Both the position numbers and the translations under genes were made by a program. From assembly GCF_024746815.1 (NCBI RefSeq), contig NZ_CP080525.1:4210501-4274500 (forward strand): 64,000 nt of DNA. Direction: 5' to 3'. The DNA comes from Mesorhizobium sp. AR07. GTDB taxonomy: Bacteria; Pseudomonadota; Alphaproteobacteria; Rhizobiales; Rhizobiaceae. Every line of letters starts with the position of its first letter. Within the stretch, counting starts at the first letter, position 1. Positions 52,330-61,527 of the stretch are shown here, piece by piece. The notes beneath the pieces were generated by a model. That model worked only from the letters and a program-made list of their open reading frames with translations, was not told the DNA's origin and ran no database searches.

Positions 52330-53346
52330 ATGAGCGACAACAATCCGTTTGGCGGCCCCTTTGGCGGCAATGGCGGCCAATATGCCACCACAGTGCAGTA
52401 TGGCGGAACCGAAGCCCCGCGCGCCAAGGTCGCGCCTGGCGATGCGGCGTTAGCCCCCACTGGCGCCCCCGCCGGCGATGTCATCAAGGACACGACGACC
52501 GCCGCCTTTGCCGCCGACGTCATCCAGGAATCGCGCCGCCAGCCGGTGCTGGTCGATTTCTGGGCGCCGTGGTGCGGGCCCTGCAAGCAGCTGACGCCGC
52601 AGCTGGAAAAGGCCGTCAAGGCCGCCGGCGGCAGGGTCAAGCTGGTCAAGATGAACATCGACGATCATCCCTCGATCGCCGGCCAGCTCGGCATCCAGTC
52701 GATCCCGGCGGTCATCGCCTTCAAGGACGGCCAGCCGGTCGACGGCTTCATGGGTGCCATCCCCGAGAGCCAGATCGCCGAATTCATCACCAAGGTCGGC
52801 GGCAAGGGCAATGGCGCGCCGCCGGTGGCCGAGGCATTGGCCGCGGCCACCGAGGCGCGCGACGCCGGCGACATGCAGACGGCGGCGGATATCTACGACG
52901 CCGTCCTGGCACAGGCGCCGGAGACGATCGAGGCGATTGCCGGGCTGGGCGAACTGTTGTTCGAGGCCGGCGACACAGCGGGCGCCGAGGCTCTGCTGGC
53001 AACCGCGCCGGAGGCCAAGAAGGATGCGCCACCGCTGGCCGCATTGCGCGCCAAGATGGCGCTTGCAGCGCAAGCCGCCGCGCTTGGCAATCCGGCCGAG
53101 TTCGAGCGCCGCCTGGCAGAAGATCCCAAAGACCATCAAGCGCGTTTCGATCTGGCCATGATCCAGAACGCCAGCGGCGATCGCACGGCGGCGGCCGACA
53201 ATCTGCTGGCCATCATCAAGGCCGACCGGACGTGGAACGAGGACGGCGCCAGGACGCAATTGCTGCAGCTGTTCGAGGCCTGGGGCATGACCGACGCGGC
53301 GACGCTTGCCGCGCGCCGCAAATTGTCGGCGTTGCTGTTTTCCTGA
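52330..53346 (+). CDS. YbbN/CnoX-like thioredoxin with TPR tail
   Basis: The 338-residue protein has a Gly-rich N-terminus, a thioredoxin domain with an intact WCGPC active site (Cys82 and Cys85; cis-Pro in QSIPAVIAF) and a helical TPR-like C-terminus from about residue 165. E. coli YbbN has SxxC and acts as a chaperone holdase; the intact CxxC here, typical of alphaproteobacterial homologues, suggests redox activity as well. It forms a likely operon with the Lon-N and Trm112 genes. Confidence 0.9.
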   Translation: MSDNNPFGGPFGGNGGQYATTVQYGGTEAPRAKVAPGDAALAPTGAPAGDVIKDTTTAAFAADVIQESRRQPVLVDFWAPWCGPCKQLTPQLEKAVKAAGGRVKLVKMNIDDHPSIAGQLGIQSIPAVIAFKDGQPVDGFMGAIPESQIAEFITKVGGKGNGAPPVAEALAAATEARDAGDMQTAADIYDAVLAQAPETIEAIAGLGELLFEAGDTAGAEALLATAPEAKKDAPPLAALRAKMALAAQAAALGNPAEFERRLAEDPKDHQARFDLAMIQNASGDRTAAADNLLAIIKADRTWNEDGARTQLLQLFEAWGMTDAATLAARRKLSALLFS

Positions 53347-53409
53347 GCCGGGTTGCGTTTGTTTTGCCGCACGGGCTTGCGGCCGGCGGCCGAAGCGCCA
53401 GATAGGACT

Positions 53410-53510
53410 AGAGCAATTCCAGGAAAAGTGTGAAACGGTTTTCCGTCCGGAATTGCGTCAAAACAAAGAGATAGAGTGGTTCGCCGTTTCACGGAAACGG
53501 CGAACAGCTC
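53410..53510. repeat. Dispersed repeat family F, copy 2
   Basis: AGAGCAATTCCAGGAAAAGT...GAAACGGCGAACAGCTC. It shares both ends with 1881-2008 and has a terminal stem GCCGTTTC/GAAACGGC. It lies between the YbbN-like and Lon-N genes, probably inside their transcript. Confidence 0.85.
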
Positions 53511-53560
53511 CAGGCCCGGGCGGGATTGACGCTTTTCGACGAAGCGATCGGAGGAATGAG

Positions 53561-54232
53561 GTGCAAGCGGGAAACGCGCATTACCGGCTCGCCAAGGATT
53601 TGCCGTCGACGATCCCGATCTTTCCGCTCGAGGGTGCGCTCTTGCTGCCGGGGGGGCGCATGCCGCTCAACGTCTTCGAGCCGCGCTACCTGCAGATGGT
53701 GGACGAGGCCATCACCGGCTCGCGGCTCATCGGCATCATCCAACCCCGCCTTGATGGCGCCTTGCGCGACGACGGCGAGCCGGAGCTCTGCAATGTCGGC
53801 TGCGCCGGCCGCATCATCGCCCTTTCCGAGACCGGTGACGGCCGCTACCTGATTTCGCTGCAGGGCGTGTGCCGGTTCCGCATCACCCACGAGCTCACGG
53901 TCAAGACGCCGTTTCGCCAGTGCAAGCTGGCGCCGTTCCTCACCGATCTGGACGAGGGTCAGGCCGCGAACGAGATCGACCGGCCATCGCTGCTCAGGGC
54001 ATTCCGCGCCTATTTGCAGGCCAACGACCTCGAAGCCGACTGGGAGAGCGTCAGCCGGGCCGAAAACGCCATGCTGGTCAACGCGCTGTCGATGATGGCG
54101 CCCTACGGGCCAGCCGAGAAGCAGGCGCTGCTCGAAGCGGCGGATTTGAAGACGCGGGCCGAGACGCTGATCGCCATCACCGAAATGGCGCTGGCGCGCG
54201 AGAATGAGGATTTTGGTTCAAGCCTGCAGTAG
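53561..54232 (+). CDS. Lon substrate-binding (LON_N) domain protein
   Basis: The 223-residue protein has IPIFPLEGALLLPGGRMPLN and VFEPRYLQMVDEAI, the N-terminal domain of Lon protease, without ATPase or protease parts. Stand-alone forms are common; their role is unknown. The start is a GTG at 53561 with GGAGG seven bases upstream; no suitable ATG exists. Confidence 0.88.
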   Translation: MQAGNAHYRLAKDLPSTIPIFPLEGALLLPGGRMPLNVFEPRYLQMVDEAITGSRLIGIIQPRLDGALRDDGEPELCNVGCAGRIIALSETGDGRYLISLQGVCRFRITHELTVKTPFRQCKLAPFLTDLDEGQAANEIDRPSLLRAFRAYLQANDLEADWESVSRAENAMLVNALSMMAPYGPAEKQALLEAADLKTRAETLIAITEMALARENEDFGSSLQ

Positions 54233-54254
54233 GGGCGGGGAGAAGGGTGACCAC

Positions 54255-54497
54255 ATGGCGGCGGATGGGCGTGACGGAAAGAAAATCAATGTCGACCCCA
54301 AGCTGCTGGAGCTGCTGGCCTGCCCGCTGACCAAAGGCCCGCTGACCTGGGATCCGGAGCGCGGCGAACTGATCTCGAGGGTCGCCAAGCTCGCTTATCC
54401 GGTGCGCGACGGCATCCCGATCATGCTGCCTTCGGAAGCGCGGACGCTCTCCGTGGAGGACGTGCTGTCTCCGCCGCGCTTGAGCGGGCCTTCGTGA
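54255..54497 (+). CDS. Trm112/UPF0434 family zinc-ribbon-like protein
   Basis: The 80-residue protein contains INVDPKLLELLACPLTKGPL, then ELISRVAKLAYPVRDGIPIM, the Trm112/YcaR pattern. Only one of the usual cysteines is kept, so metal binding is doubtful. It starts 22 bases after the Lon-N gene. Confidence 0.85.
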   Translation: MAADGRDGKKINVDPKLLELLACPLTKGPLTWDPERGELISRVAKLAYPVRDGIPIMLPSEARTLSVEDVLSPPRLSGPS

Positions 54498-54529
54498 GGA
54501 GCTCGTTCTTGTATCCGCCAATTTGCCGG

Positions 54530-54735
54530 AGGCTGGCGGGACAGCGCCCCCCTCTGCCCTACCGGGCATCTCCCCCTCAAGGGGGGAGATCGGCCCTCAC
54601 CTCGGCTTTCGCCAATTTTCAGCATTGTAAGAATCAGCATTGTAAGAAAAGGCGGCGAGACCGAAGCTGCCAATCTCCCCCCACGAGGGGGACATGTCCG
54701 GCAGGACAGAGGGGGGCGCGAAGGATCGCGGCGCT
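54530..54735. repeat. Palindromic repeat family A, copy 5
   Basis: GCGGGACAGCGCCCCCCTCT...GACAGAGGGGGGCGCGAAGG. The centre has an internal duplication: CAGCATTGTAAGAA occurs twice in a row near 54620-54650. Confidence 0.85.
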
Positions 54736-54764
54736 TCCTCGGATGGCGAAAGTATGCACCGCGC

Positions 54765-57700
54765 CTACTGAAAATTGCGTCCCTTGGGCATGACACTTTC
54801 CGCCTCTTCCGACAGCGTTGCGAGATCCTGTCCGCTCGACGCATTGCGGAGCGCGGGGCGGCTGTCGCGATCTGGAGCCCTGGCGACCGGCAGGCTGGCC
54901 GCGCCAACCTTCTCAAGAAGCACGGTCAGCCACGGCGTCAGATCCTCGATCCTGTCGGCAACGATATGGACGACATCCGATTCCGACTGCAATTTTCCGG
55001 TGACGCGAATGAACCTGGCGCCCATGATGACAGGGCGAAAGCGGTCGAAAATCCTTGGCCAGATGATGACGTTGGCGACGGCCTTGTCGTCCTCCAGCGT
55101 CAGGAAGATCGCGTTGCCCTTGCCGGGGCGCTGCCGCACCAGCACGAGGCCGGCGACCGAGACACGCCTGCCATCGCGCACGGAGGACAATCTGGCATTG
55201 GGCGTGACGCCGGCCCGGTCGAGCCGCTCGCGCAGGAAGGCGACCGGATGCGCCTTCAGCGACAGGCCGAGCGAGCGGTAGTCATGGATGACATGCTCGC
55301 CGAGCGGCATTTTGGGCAGCTTCGTCTCGGGCTCCAGTTCGCGCAGGCGAAGCGCCGGCTGATCGAACAGCGGCAGCTTCTCGGTAGCCCTCTTGCCGTC
55401 GAGCGCGCGCACCGCCCACAAGGCTTCACGACGATCAAGGCCGAGCGAACGGAAAGCGTCGGCCTGCGCCAGCCTTTCGATCTCGTCGACATCGAGGCCG
55501 GAGCGCAGCCAGACATCCCTGACCGACTCGTAGCCGTCGCCGCGCCGTTCGACGAACAGGTCCATGCGCTCCTTGGAAAGTCCCTTGATCTGGCGGAAGC
55601 CGAGCCGCAGCGCATGATTTGTCTGGATGACAGCGCGCATTTCGGCGTGGCGCGGCAGGATGCGGGCCGGATCGAAAGGCGCTTCTTCCAAAGTGCAGTC
55701 CCAGACGGAGAAACTGACGTCGACGTCGCGGATCTCGACGCCATGGTCGCGCGCGTCGCGCACGAGCTGCGCCGGCTGGTAAAAACCCATCGGCTGCGAA
55801 TTCAGGATCGCGGCGCAGAACACGTCGGGATAGAAGGTCTTGAACCAGCAGGAGGCATAGACAAGCAGCGCGAAGGAGGCGGCATGGCTTTCGGGAAAGC
55901 CGTATTCGCCAAAACCCTCGATCTGCTTGAAGCAGCGCTCGGCGAAGTCCTTCTCGTAACCCCTACCGACCATGCCGTCGACCATGCGCTGGCGGTAATT
56001 GCCGATCGTGCCGGTACGCTTGAAGGTGGCCATGGCGCGGCGCAATTCGTCGGCCTCACCCGGCCTGAAGCCGCCGGCGACGATGGCGATCTTCATCGCC
56101 TGTTCCTGGAACAGCGGAACGCCCAGCGTCTTGCCGAGAATCTCCTCCAGCTCCGGCTTGGGATATACGGCTTTTTCCTTGCCTTGCCGGCGGCGCAGAT
56201 AGGGGTGGACCATGTCACCCTGGATCGGGCCCGGCCGCACGATCGCCACCTCGATGACGAGGTCATAAAAGGTTTCCGGCCTCAGGCGCGGCAGCATCGA
56301 CATCTGGGCGCGCGATTCAATCTGGAAGACGCCGAGCGTGTCGGCGCGGCAGATCATTTTGTAGACCTGCTTTTTTTCCGGCGGCAAGGTGGCCAGCACA
56401 TAGGGTCGGCCATAGTCATCCCGCGCATCAGGATAGTGCTTTTCAAGCAGGGTGAAGGCGCGCTTCAGGCAGGTCAGCATGCCGAGCGCCAGCACATCCA
56501 CTTTCAGGATCTTCACCGCGTCGAGATCGTCCTTGTCCCATTCGACCATCTTGCGCTGGTCCATCGCCGTCTTGACGATGGGCACGATCTCGTCGAGCCG
56601 GTCCCTGGTGATGACGAAGCCGCCGACATGCTGCGACAGATGGCGGGGAAAGCCCATGATCTCATTGGCGCGCTCGATCACGTGCCGCGACACCGGGTCG
56701 GTGCGGTCGAGGCCGCCGGCGCGGGCTTCCTTCTCGCCGAGCTCCGAGGTCGACCAGCCCCAGATCGAACCGGACAGCGATCCCCTGACGTCTTCCGACA
56801 GGCCCATGGCCTTCGACACTTCGCGCAGCGCCGAGCGGCCGCGATAGCTGATGACGGCGGCGGCCAGCGCGGTGCGCTTGGCGCTGTATTTCGTGTAGAT
56901 GTACTGCATGACGATTTCGCGCTTTTCGTGCTCGAAGTCGACGTCGATGTCGGGCGGCTCGTTCCTCTCCTCGGAAATGAAGCGCTCGAACAGCGTATCG
57001 ATCCTGTCCGGCCCCACTTCGGTGATGCCGATGCAGAAGCAGACGATCGAATTGGCGGCCGAGCCACGTCCCTGACAGAGAATGTCCTGGCTGCGGGCGT
57101 ATTGGACGATGTCGTAGACGGTCAGGAAATAACGGGCGTAATTCAGGCGTTCGATGAGGGCGAGTTCCTCCGCGATGCGCTTGGTCACGGATTCAGGCAC
57201 ACCGGCCGGATAGCGGTCGGCCGCTCCCTCCCGCGCCAGTCTTTCCAGCTCGGCCTGCGGTCCCAGGCCCGATTGCGTCGGCTCGTCGGGGTAGTTGTAC
57301 TGGAGATCGCTCAGCGAAAAAGTCAGCTCCTGGGCAAAGCGCAAGGTCTCGGCCAGCGCCTGCGGATGTCGGCGGAACAGGCGCGCCATCTCCATTGGCG
57401 GCTTCAAATGGCGTTCGGCATTGGCGGCGAGTTGCAGCCCGACCTCGGCGACGGGCGTGTTGAGGCGGATCGCGGTCAGCACGTCCTGCAACGGGCGTCG
57501 CTCAGCCGTGTGGTAGAGAACGTCGTTGGTCGCCATCAGCGGAATGCCGGCACTCTGCGCCACCGCCGCTGCCTGCTCGATCCGGAAACGGTCATTGCCC
57601 GCATAGTCGGGCGAAACGGCCAGACGGAGATTTCTTCCGAAACGATCCTTGAGCTGGCGCAGCATAGCGAGACTGTCGTCTGCCCCCGCCGTCAGATCGG

Positions 57701-58097
57701 GCAGGACCGCCAGCGACATCAGATCACCCCATTCGAAGAGGTCGCTGCGTTGGAGAAGGGTAGCGCCCTTTTCGTTCTCGTCACGCAGATTGGCTTGCGT
57801 CAGCATCCGGCACAGATGCCCCCAGCCCTTGCGGTCCTGCGGATAGGCGAGAATGTCCGGCGTGCCGTCGCCAAAAACCAGCCGGCATCCGGGGTGATAG
57901 GCGAATGTCTCCGCCTTGGCCTGCTGCCAGGCGCGCACCACGCCGGCCACCGTGTTGCGGTCGGCAAGCCCGATTGCCGAAAAGCCCATGAGCTTGGCGG
58001 CGACCACCAGCTCCTCCGGCTTGGAGGCGCCGCGCAGGAAAGAGAAATTCGACTGGATGCCAAATTCGGCATAGTGAATGATGGTCAGCGCGTTCAT
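54765..58097 (-). CDS. dnaE2: Error-prone DNA polymerase, DnaE2
   Basis: The 1110-residue C-family polymerase carries out damage-induced translesion synthesis with ImuA and ImuB. It has an N-terminal PHP domain (YAEFGIQSNFSFLRGASKPE), the catalytic acid motif NEPPDIDVDFEHEKRE near residue 382, GRGSAANSIVCFCIG and VRPGPIQGDMVHPYLRRR, and a C-terminal OB fold (VSVAGLVLVRQRPGKGNAIF). The gene overlaps the imuB stop by four bases (ATGA). It ends the SOS operon. Confidence 0.96.
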   Translation of the reverse strand: MNALTIIHYAEFGIQSNFSFLRGASKPEELVVAAKLMGFSAIGLADRNTVAGVVRAWQQAKAETFAYHPGCRLVFGDGTPDILAYPQDRKGWGHLCRMLTQANLRDENEKGATLLQRSDLFEWGDLMSLAVLPDLTAGADDSLAMLRQLKDRFGRNLRLAVSPDYAGNDRFRIEQAAAVAQSAGIPLMATNDVLYHTAERRPLQDVLTAIRLNTPVAEVGLQLAANAERHLKPPMEMARLFRRHPQALAETLRFAQELTFSLSDLQYNYPDEPTQSGLGPQAELERLAREGAADRYPAGVPESVTKRIAEELALIERLNYARYFLTVYDIVQYARSQDILCQGRGSAANSIVCFCIGITEVGPDRIDTLFERFISEERNEPPDIDVDFEHEKREIVMQYIYTKYSAKRTALAAAVISYRGRSALREVSKAMGLSEDVRGSLSGSIWGWSTSELGEKEARAGGLDRTDPVSRHVIERANEIMGFPRHLSQHVGGFVITRDRLDEIVPIVKTAMDQRKMVEWDKDDLDAVKILKVDVLALGMLTCLKRAFTLLEKHYPDARDDYGRPYVLATLPPEKKQVYKMICRADTLGVFQIESRAQMSMLPRLRPETFYDLVIEVAIVRPGPIQGDMVHPYLRRRQGKEKAVYPKPELEEILGKTLGVPLFQEQAMKIAIVAGGFRPGEADELRRAMATFKRTGTIGNYRQRMVDGMVGRGYEKDFAERCFKQIEGFGEYGFPESHAASFALLVYASCWFKTFYPDVFCAAILNSQPMGFYQPAQLVRDARDHGVEIRDVDVSFSVWDCTLEEAPFDPARILPRHAEMRAVIQTNHALRLGFRQIKGLSKERMDLFVERRGDGYESVRDVWLRSGLDVDEIERLAQADAFRSLGLDRREALWAVRALDGKRATEKLPLFDQPALRLRELEPETKLPKMPLGEHVIHDYRSLGLSLKAHPVAFLRERLDRAGVTPNARLSSVRDGRRVSVAGLVLVRQRPGKGNAIFLTLEDDKAVANVIIWPRIFDRFRPVIMGARFIRVTGKLQSESDVVHIVADRIEDLTPWLTVLLEKVGAASLPVARAPDRDSRPALRNASSGQDLATLSEEAESVMPKGRNFQ

Positions 58098-59743
58098 GCG
58101 AAAACCCCATGCAGGAACCAGCGCGGCGGAATTTTAGCGCCGCCATTTTGGGCGCTGCCATAAAGGCCTTGCCGGTAGAGCCAGTAGCGGCGGCCGGCGG
58201 CATCCTCGATGCGGTAATAGTCGCGCGTCGACGCCGCCTCGTCGCTTGGCGACTCGCGCCACCATTCGGCCGCGATGCGCTCCGGCCCCTCGGCACGCGT
58301 CACCCGATAGAGCGCGCGCCGCCAGCGGAAGTTCAGGGGCGGGCCCTCCGGCATTTCGGTGGCCGGCACCTCGATGGGTTCAGGCGCGCGGAACAGGCGA
58401 ATCGGCCGTTCCGGCGGGAAGATGGTCGTCGGCGCCTGCATCCTGCCCCGCTTCTTCGGCGGCGTGGTCCGGCGCGGGGCTTCGGTGAAGGGGATGGTGG
58501 CGACGGCGCGCTCCGGCAAATGGCTTTCGACGACAACCGGTTGCAGGACCGCGCCCTCGCCGAGCCGGGCGCGGATGCGGTCGGCGAACAGCGCGATATC
58601 GGCGCCGTCGTCGGTCACCTCGCCGGCAAGATCGGCCTGCTGCATGTCGAAAGCAGCGGCCGACAGCACCGAAAGGCGCACGAGATCGAAGCCATAGCCG
58701 GCATCGATATCCTGTTCGAGGGCGGCCAGCCTTTCATGGAACAATTTCTGGATCAGCGGCGGTTCGCGCATCGGCCGCGAGGTGCCGATGGCGATGCGGC
58801 TGACGGCGCCGTCGACGCGAAACAAAAGCAGCGCCAGCATTCTGGCGCCCTCGCCGCGACGCTCGAGATCGGTCTTCAAGGCCGCCGCCAGCATGCCCAC
58901 CAGCCGTTCGATGTCCTCGGTCAGGGTGACGGGCTCGCTGAGATGACGTTCGACCGAAAGCGGCGCGACCGGAAGGCGCGGCGAGACGGCCTCGTCGAGG
59001 CGGCCAAGCGCCTGGTCGAGGCGCAAAAGCAGCGAGCCGCCGAAGCGGCGGGCGAGCGGCGCGCGCGGTGCCGCCATGACGGCGCCCGCCGTGCGCAGGC
59101 CGACACTTTCCAGGCTGGTGCGGATCGCGGGTTCGATGCGCAATGCCGCCAGCGGCAGGGGCGCGAGCAGCGCCTCCTCCTCGCCGCCAGCGACGATGCG
59201 GTCGCCACAAAAGCGCGCCGCCGCCCAGGCCGCACCTGGCGTCGCGGCAAGCCCGGCACGGACATCCAAACCCTGATGGAAGAAGCGCGACAGGATGTCG
59301 TCCAGCATGGCGCGCTCGCCGCCGAAAAGATGGGTGCAGCCGGTGACGTCGAGAAACAGGCCGTCTGTTGCATCCAGTGCGACCAGCGGGGTGTAGCGGT
59401 CGCACCAGTCGGCAAGGCCTTCGAGCAGGCGGCGGTCGGCCTGCGGATTGGCCTCGACGATGTCGATCGAGGGATGCATGGCGCGCGCATCGGCAATGCC
59501 CATGTCGCGCTTCAGGTGCAGCGCCTCAGCCCGCTCGTCGAGGGCCGAGATGCGTTGCGCGTTGCCTTTGCGATGGCTGATTACCAACGGCAGGTGATCC
59601 GACGGCCGGGAACGCCAGGATCGCCCCAGACGCTGCCGCAGGATCCTTTCCACTGCCAGATAGGGAAACCACAGCGACAGGATTCTTTGCTCTTTCCTCG
59701 CCCCATCTTTCGTCGCCCCTTCTTTCATCGAATACGCGTTCAT
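58094..59743 (-). CDS. imuB: ImuB, Y-family polymerase-like mutasome hub
   Basis: The 549-residue protein begins, after a poorly conserved 20 residues, ILSLWFPYLAVERILRQRLG, then DATDGLFLDVTGCTHLFGGE. The catalytic acidic residues of true Y polymerases are mostly missing, as in other ImuB proteins, which act as a scaffold that binds DnaE2 and the clamp. The start at 59743 (or 59728) lies inside imuA; the coding overlap is about 200 bases. Confidence 0.93.
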   Translation of the reverse strand: MNAYSMKEGATKDGARKEQRILSLWFPYLAVERILRQRLGRSWRSRPSDHLPLVISHRKGNAQRISALDERAEALHLKRDMGIADARAMHPSIDIVEANPQADRRLLEGLADWCDRYTPLVALDATDGLFLDVTGCTHLFGGERAMLDDILSRFFHQGLDVRAGLAATPGAAWAAARFCGDRIVAGGEEEALLAPLPLAALRIEPAIRTSLESVGLRTAGAVMAAPRAPLARRFGGSLLLRLDQALGRLDEAVSPRLPVAPLSVERHLSEPVTLTEDIERLVGMLAAALKTDLERRGEGARMLALLLFRVDGAVSRIAIGTSRPMREPPLIQKLFHERLAALEQDIDAGYGFDLVRLSVLSAAAFDMQQADLAGEVTDDGADIALFADRIRARLGEGAVLQPVVVESHLPERAVATIPFTEAPRRTTPPKKRGRMQAPTTIFPPERPIRLFRAPEPIEVPATEMPEGPPLNFRWRRALYRVTRAEGPERIAAEWWRESPSDEAASTRDYYRIEDAAGRRYWLYRQGLYGSAQNGGAKIPPRWFLHGVFA

Positions 59744-60566
59744 CGGGGTTCCACTCCAGTGTGAATTGTCCAGGCAGGGCCGTGCGGCTCTTGCCGATGG
59801 TGATTGTGAAGGCCGGGCGGCCGATCGAGCCGGCAAGCGGCCCGGCGATCGTTTCGCGCGGCACCGCCGGCGCCGACGCGACGATGAGACGAACAGGGGC
59901 CGCCGTCGGCTCGGGCTCGGCCGCCTGCCGCAGCAGGAACACCGGCCGGCCGGCACCCTGCGCCCTTGCATGCAGCCGGCGCGTCGCGGTCAGGTCGAGC
60001 CGCTGCGGGTTGCCGCGTATTTCGAGGATGACGGCCGCGAGCGCCGTCATCTTTGCGGCCTCCTCGGCGACCCACAGCGCATCGACAAGCCTTGGCGCCT
60101 CGGAAAACAGCAAGTGCTCCGGCTCGATGCCGAACGAGGCATGCAGCCCCCTGGCATAGGGAAAGCCTGCCTCGCGAAAAATCTCCGTTGTGCCGATCCA
60201 CAGCACCGGCAGCCCTTGCGTCTGCTTGAGGATCAGGCTTGTCAGCGACAGAGCAAAGCCGGCGACGGCTCCGGCATCGCGGGTTTCAATGCCATGGATT
60301 TCGCTCAAGGCGGCTTTCGGCAGACCGCCGCTCAGGGCGGCATCGAGCCGCTCGACGCCGGTGGGCAGGAATGCATCCGGCAACGTCGCGGCAACGCCGC
60401 GCCGGACGATTGTGACATTGGTGTTTGGCGTGAGACCGGTGTTGACGTCAGCATCAGAGGTCGCGCCGGCCGACGCCTGCAGGCGCTCGGGCAGCGTTCC
60501 CTCGATTTTCGCGATCTGGCGGCGCAGGGCAAAAACAGTTTCCCGCGCCACGGCGGTCATCGCCAT
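59526..60566 (-). CDS. imuA: ImuA, RecA-like mutasome protein
   Basis: The 346-residue protein has a RecA/SulA-related core: FLPTGVERLDAALSGGLPKA, LSEIHGIETRDAGAVAGFAL and VLWIGTTEIFREAGFPYARG. It lacks a classical Walker A. Conservation ends near EWNPDERVFDERRG; the last 70 residues are encoded over the imuB start in another frame. An SOS box lies 25 bases upstream of its start. Confidence 0.92.
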   Translation of the reverse strand: MAMTAVARETVFALRRQIAKIEGTLPERLQASAGATSDADVNTGLTPNTNVTIVRRGVAATLPDAFLPTGVERLDAALSGGLPKAALSEIHGIETRDAGAVAGFALSLTSLILKQTQGLPVLWIGTTEIFREAGFPYARGLHASFGIEPEHLLFSEAPRLVDALWVAEEAAKMTALAAVILEIRGNPQRLDLTATRRLHARAQGAGRPVFLLRQAAEPEPTAAPVRLIVASAPAVPRETIAGPLAGSIGRPAFTITIGKSRTALPGQFTLEWNPDERVFDERRGDERWGEERAKNPVAVVSLSGSGKDPAAASGAILAFPAVGSPAVGNQPSQRQRATHLGPRRAG

Positions 60567-60590
60567 GACGGTCAGTGTCCACTCACAATT

Positions 60591-60605
60591 GTTCCTGTTA
60601 TGTTC
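60591..60605 (-). promoter_or_regulatory. LexA-binding site (SOS box) of the imuA-imuB-dnaE2 operon
   Basis: The sequence GTTCCTGTTATGTTC fits the alphaproteobacterial consensus GTTC-N7-GTTC exactly. It is 25-39 bases upstream of the imuA start codon, so LexA binding would block transcription until DNA damage. Confidence 0.9.
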
Positions 60606-60750
60606 CTATAGATTCCAGAGGGCGTCCCAAGAGTCAAGCAGAGTCATGAGGAATTTATTCCTGTCGTGTTGACTTGTCCGAGGCGCGTGGTCGTCCTGCA
60701 TTTGCCGATTCCGGTGCGAAAGCCTATATGCCGGGATCAAAGGACAAAGC

Positions 60751-61173
60751 ATGGCCCGCATCTACAAGACCCGCACCTGGCACGACGAACTTTCGCCCTC
60801 GATGGAGGAAATGGAGTTCCTGGCGCTGGAGGCCTACGCCCATCTGCCGGAGGATTTTCGCAAGCTGACCGGCGAGATCGTCATCCAGATCACCGAATTC
60901 CCGACCGACGAGATCATGGACGATTTGTCGCTGGAAACACCGTTCGATCTGCTCGGCCTGTTCGAGGGACGCGGCATCGCCGAGCGCTGGAACCCGCAGA
61001 CCGGCGAAGGCCCGAACCGCATCACGCTCTACCGCCGCGCCATCCTCGATTACTGGTCCGAGAATGAAGAGACGCTGGGCGACATCGTCACCCACGTGCT
61101 GATCCACGAGATCGGCCATCATTTCGGCCTGTCGGACGACGATATGGAAAAGATCGAAGAGGCGGCGGAATGA
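60751..61173 (+). CDS. Zincin-like metallopeptidase family protein
   Basis: The 140-residue protein has the sequence THVLIHEIGHHFGLSDDDME near residue 117, a complete HExxHxxGxxD zinc motif. It belongs to the small DUF1025/metallopeptidase family in bacteria, of unknown substrate. It is divergent from the SOS operon and separated by 184 bases. Confidence 0.9.
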   Translation: MARIYKTRTWHDELSPSMEEMEFLALEAYAHLPEDFRKLTGEIVIQITEFPTDEIMDDLSLETPFDLLGLFEGRGIAERWNPQTGEGPNRITLYRRAILDYWSENEETLGDIVTHVLIHEIGHHFGLSDDDMEKIEEAAE

Positions 61174-61217
61174 TCGGCTGCTGAGCCTGCGCACGTGCGC
61201 AACCGGCGCCTCGTTCC

Positions 61218-61250
61218 TTCGCGCCCCCCTCTGTCCTGCCGGCGTCTATG
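61218..61250. repeat. Palindromic repeat family A, truncated copy 6
   Basis: Only CTTCGCGCCCCCCTCTGTCC and TGCCGG remain. Confidence 0.65.
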
Positions 61251-61272
61251 CTTCGCTTGGCGCTCGACTATC

Positions 61273-61479
61273 TTACCAATCGCTCAGCTTCGTATCCGGC
61301 CCATACTCCTGACCGTCGATATCCTTGACCACGGCCTGGCCGCAGCGCATCGTCTTGGCCTTCTTGTCATAGGCATAGGTCGGCGAGCCGAACAGGTGCC
61401 AGCCCTTGTTTAGCGCCGCCGTCACCTTGTGGCAGAAGCTGGCGTCGTCCGGGGCGGTCAGAAAGCGATAGAGTTTCAT
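61273..61479 (-). CDS. DUF1737 domain-containing protein
   Basis: The 68-residue protein starts MKLYRFLTAPDDASFCHKVT and contains ALNKGWHLFGSPTYAYD, the DUF1737 pattern, a short family of unknown function. The ATG at 61479 gives the family's usual length. It lies 48 bases downstream of the CoA ester lyase gene on the same strand. Confidence 0.88.
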   Translation of the reverse strand: MKLYRFLTAPDDASFCHKVTAALNKGWHLFGSPTYAYDKKAKTMRCGQAVVKDIDGQEYGPDTKLSDW

Positions 61480-61527
61480 CGGGTTGTTCCTGTCGTGAGT
61501 GCCCATGCCCGTGAGCACAGGCTGATA

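Noticed and set aside
54966..58163. Very long open frame (over 1000 codons) on the plus strand opposite dnaE2
   Set aside because: It is antisense to a clearly conserved polymerase; high GC removes stops in this frame, and the translation is rich in His/Arg/Gln with no domain.
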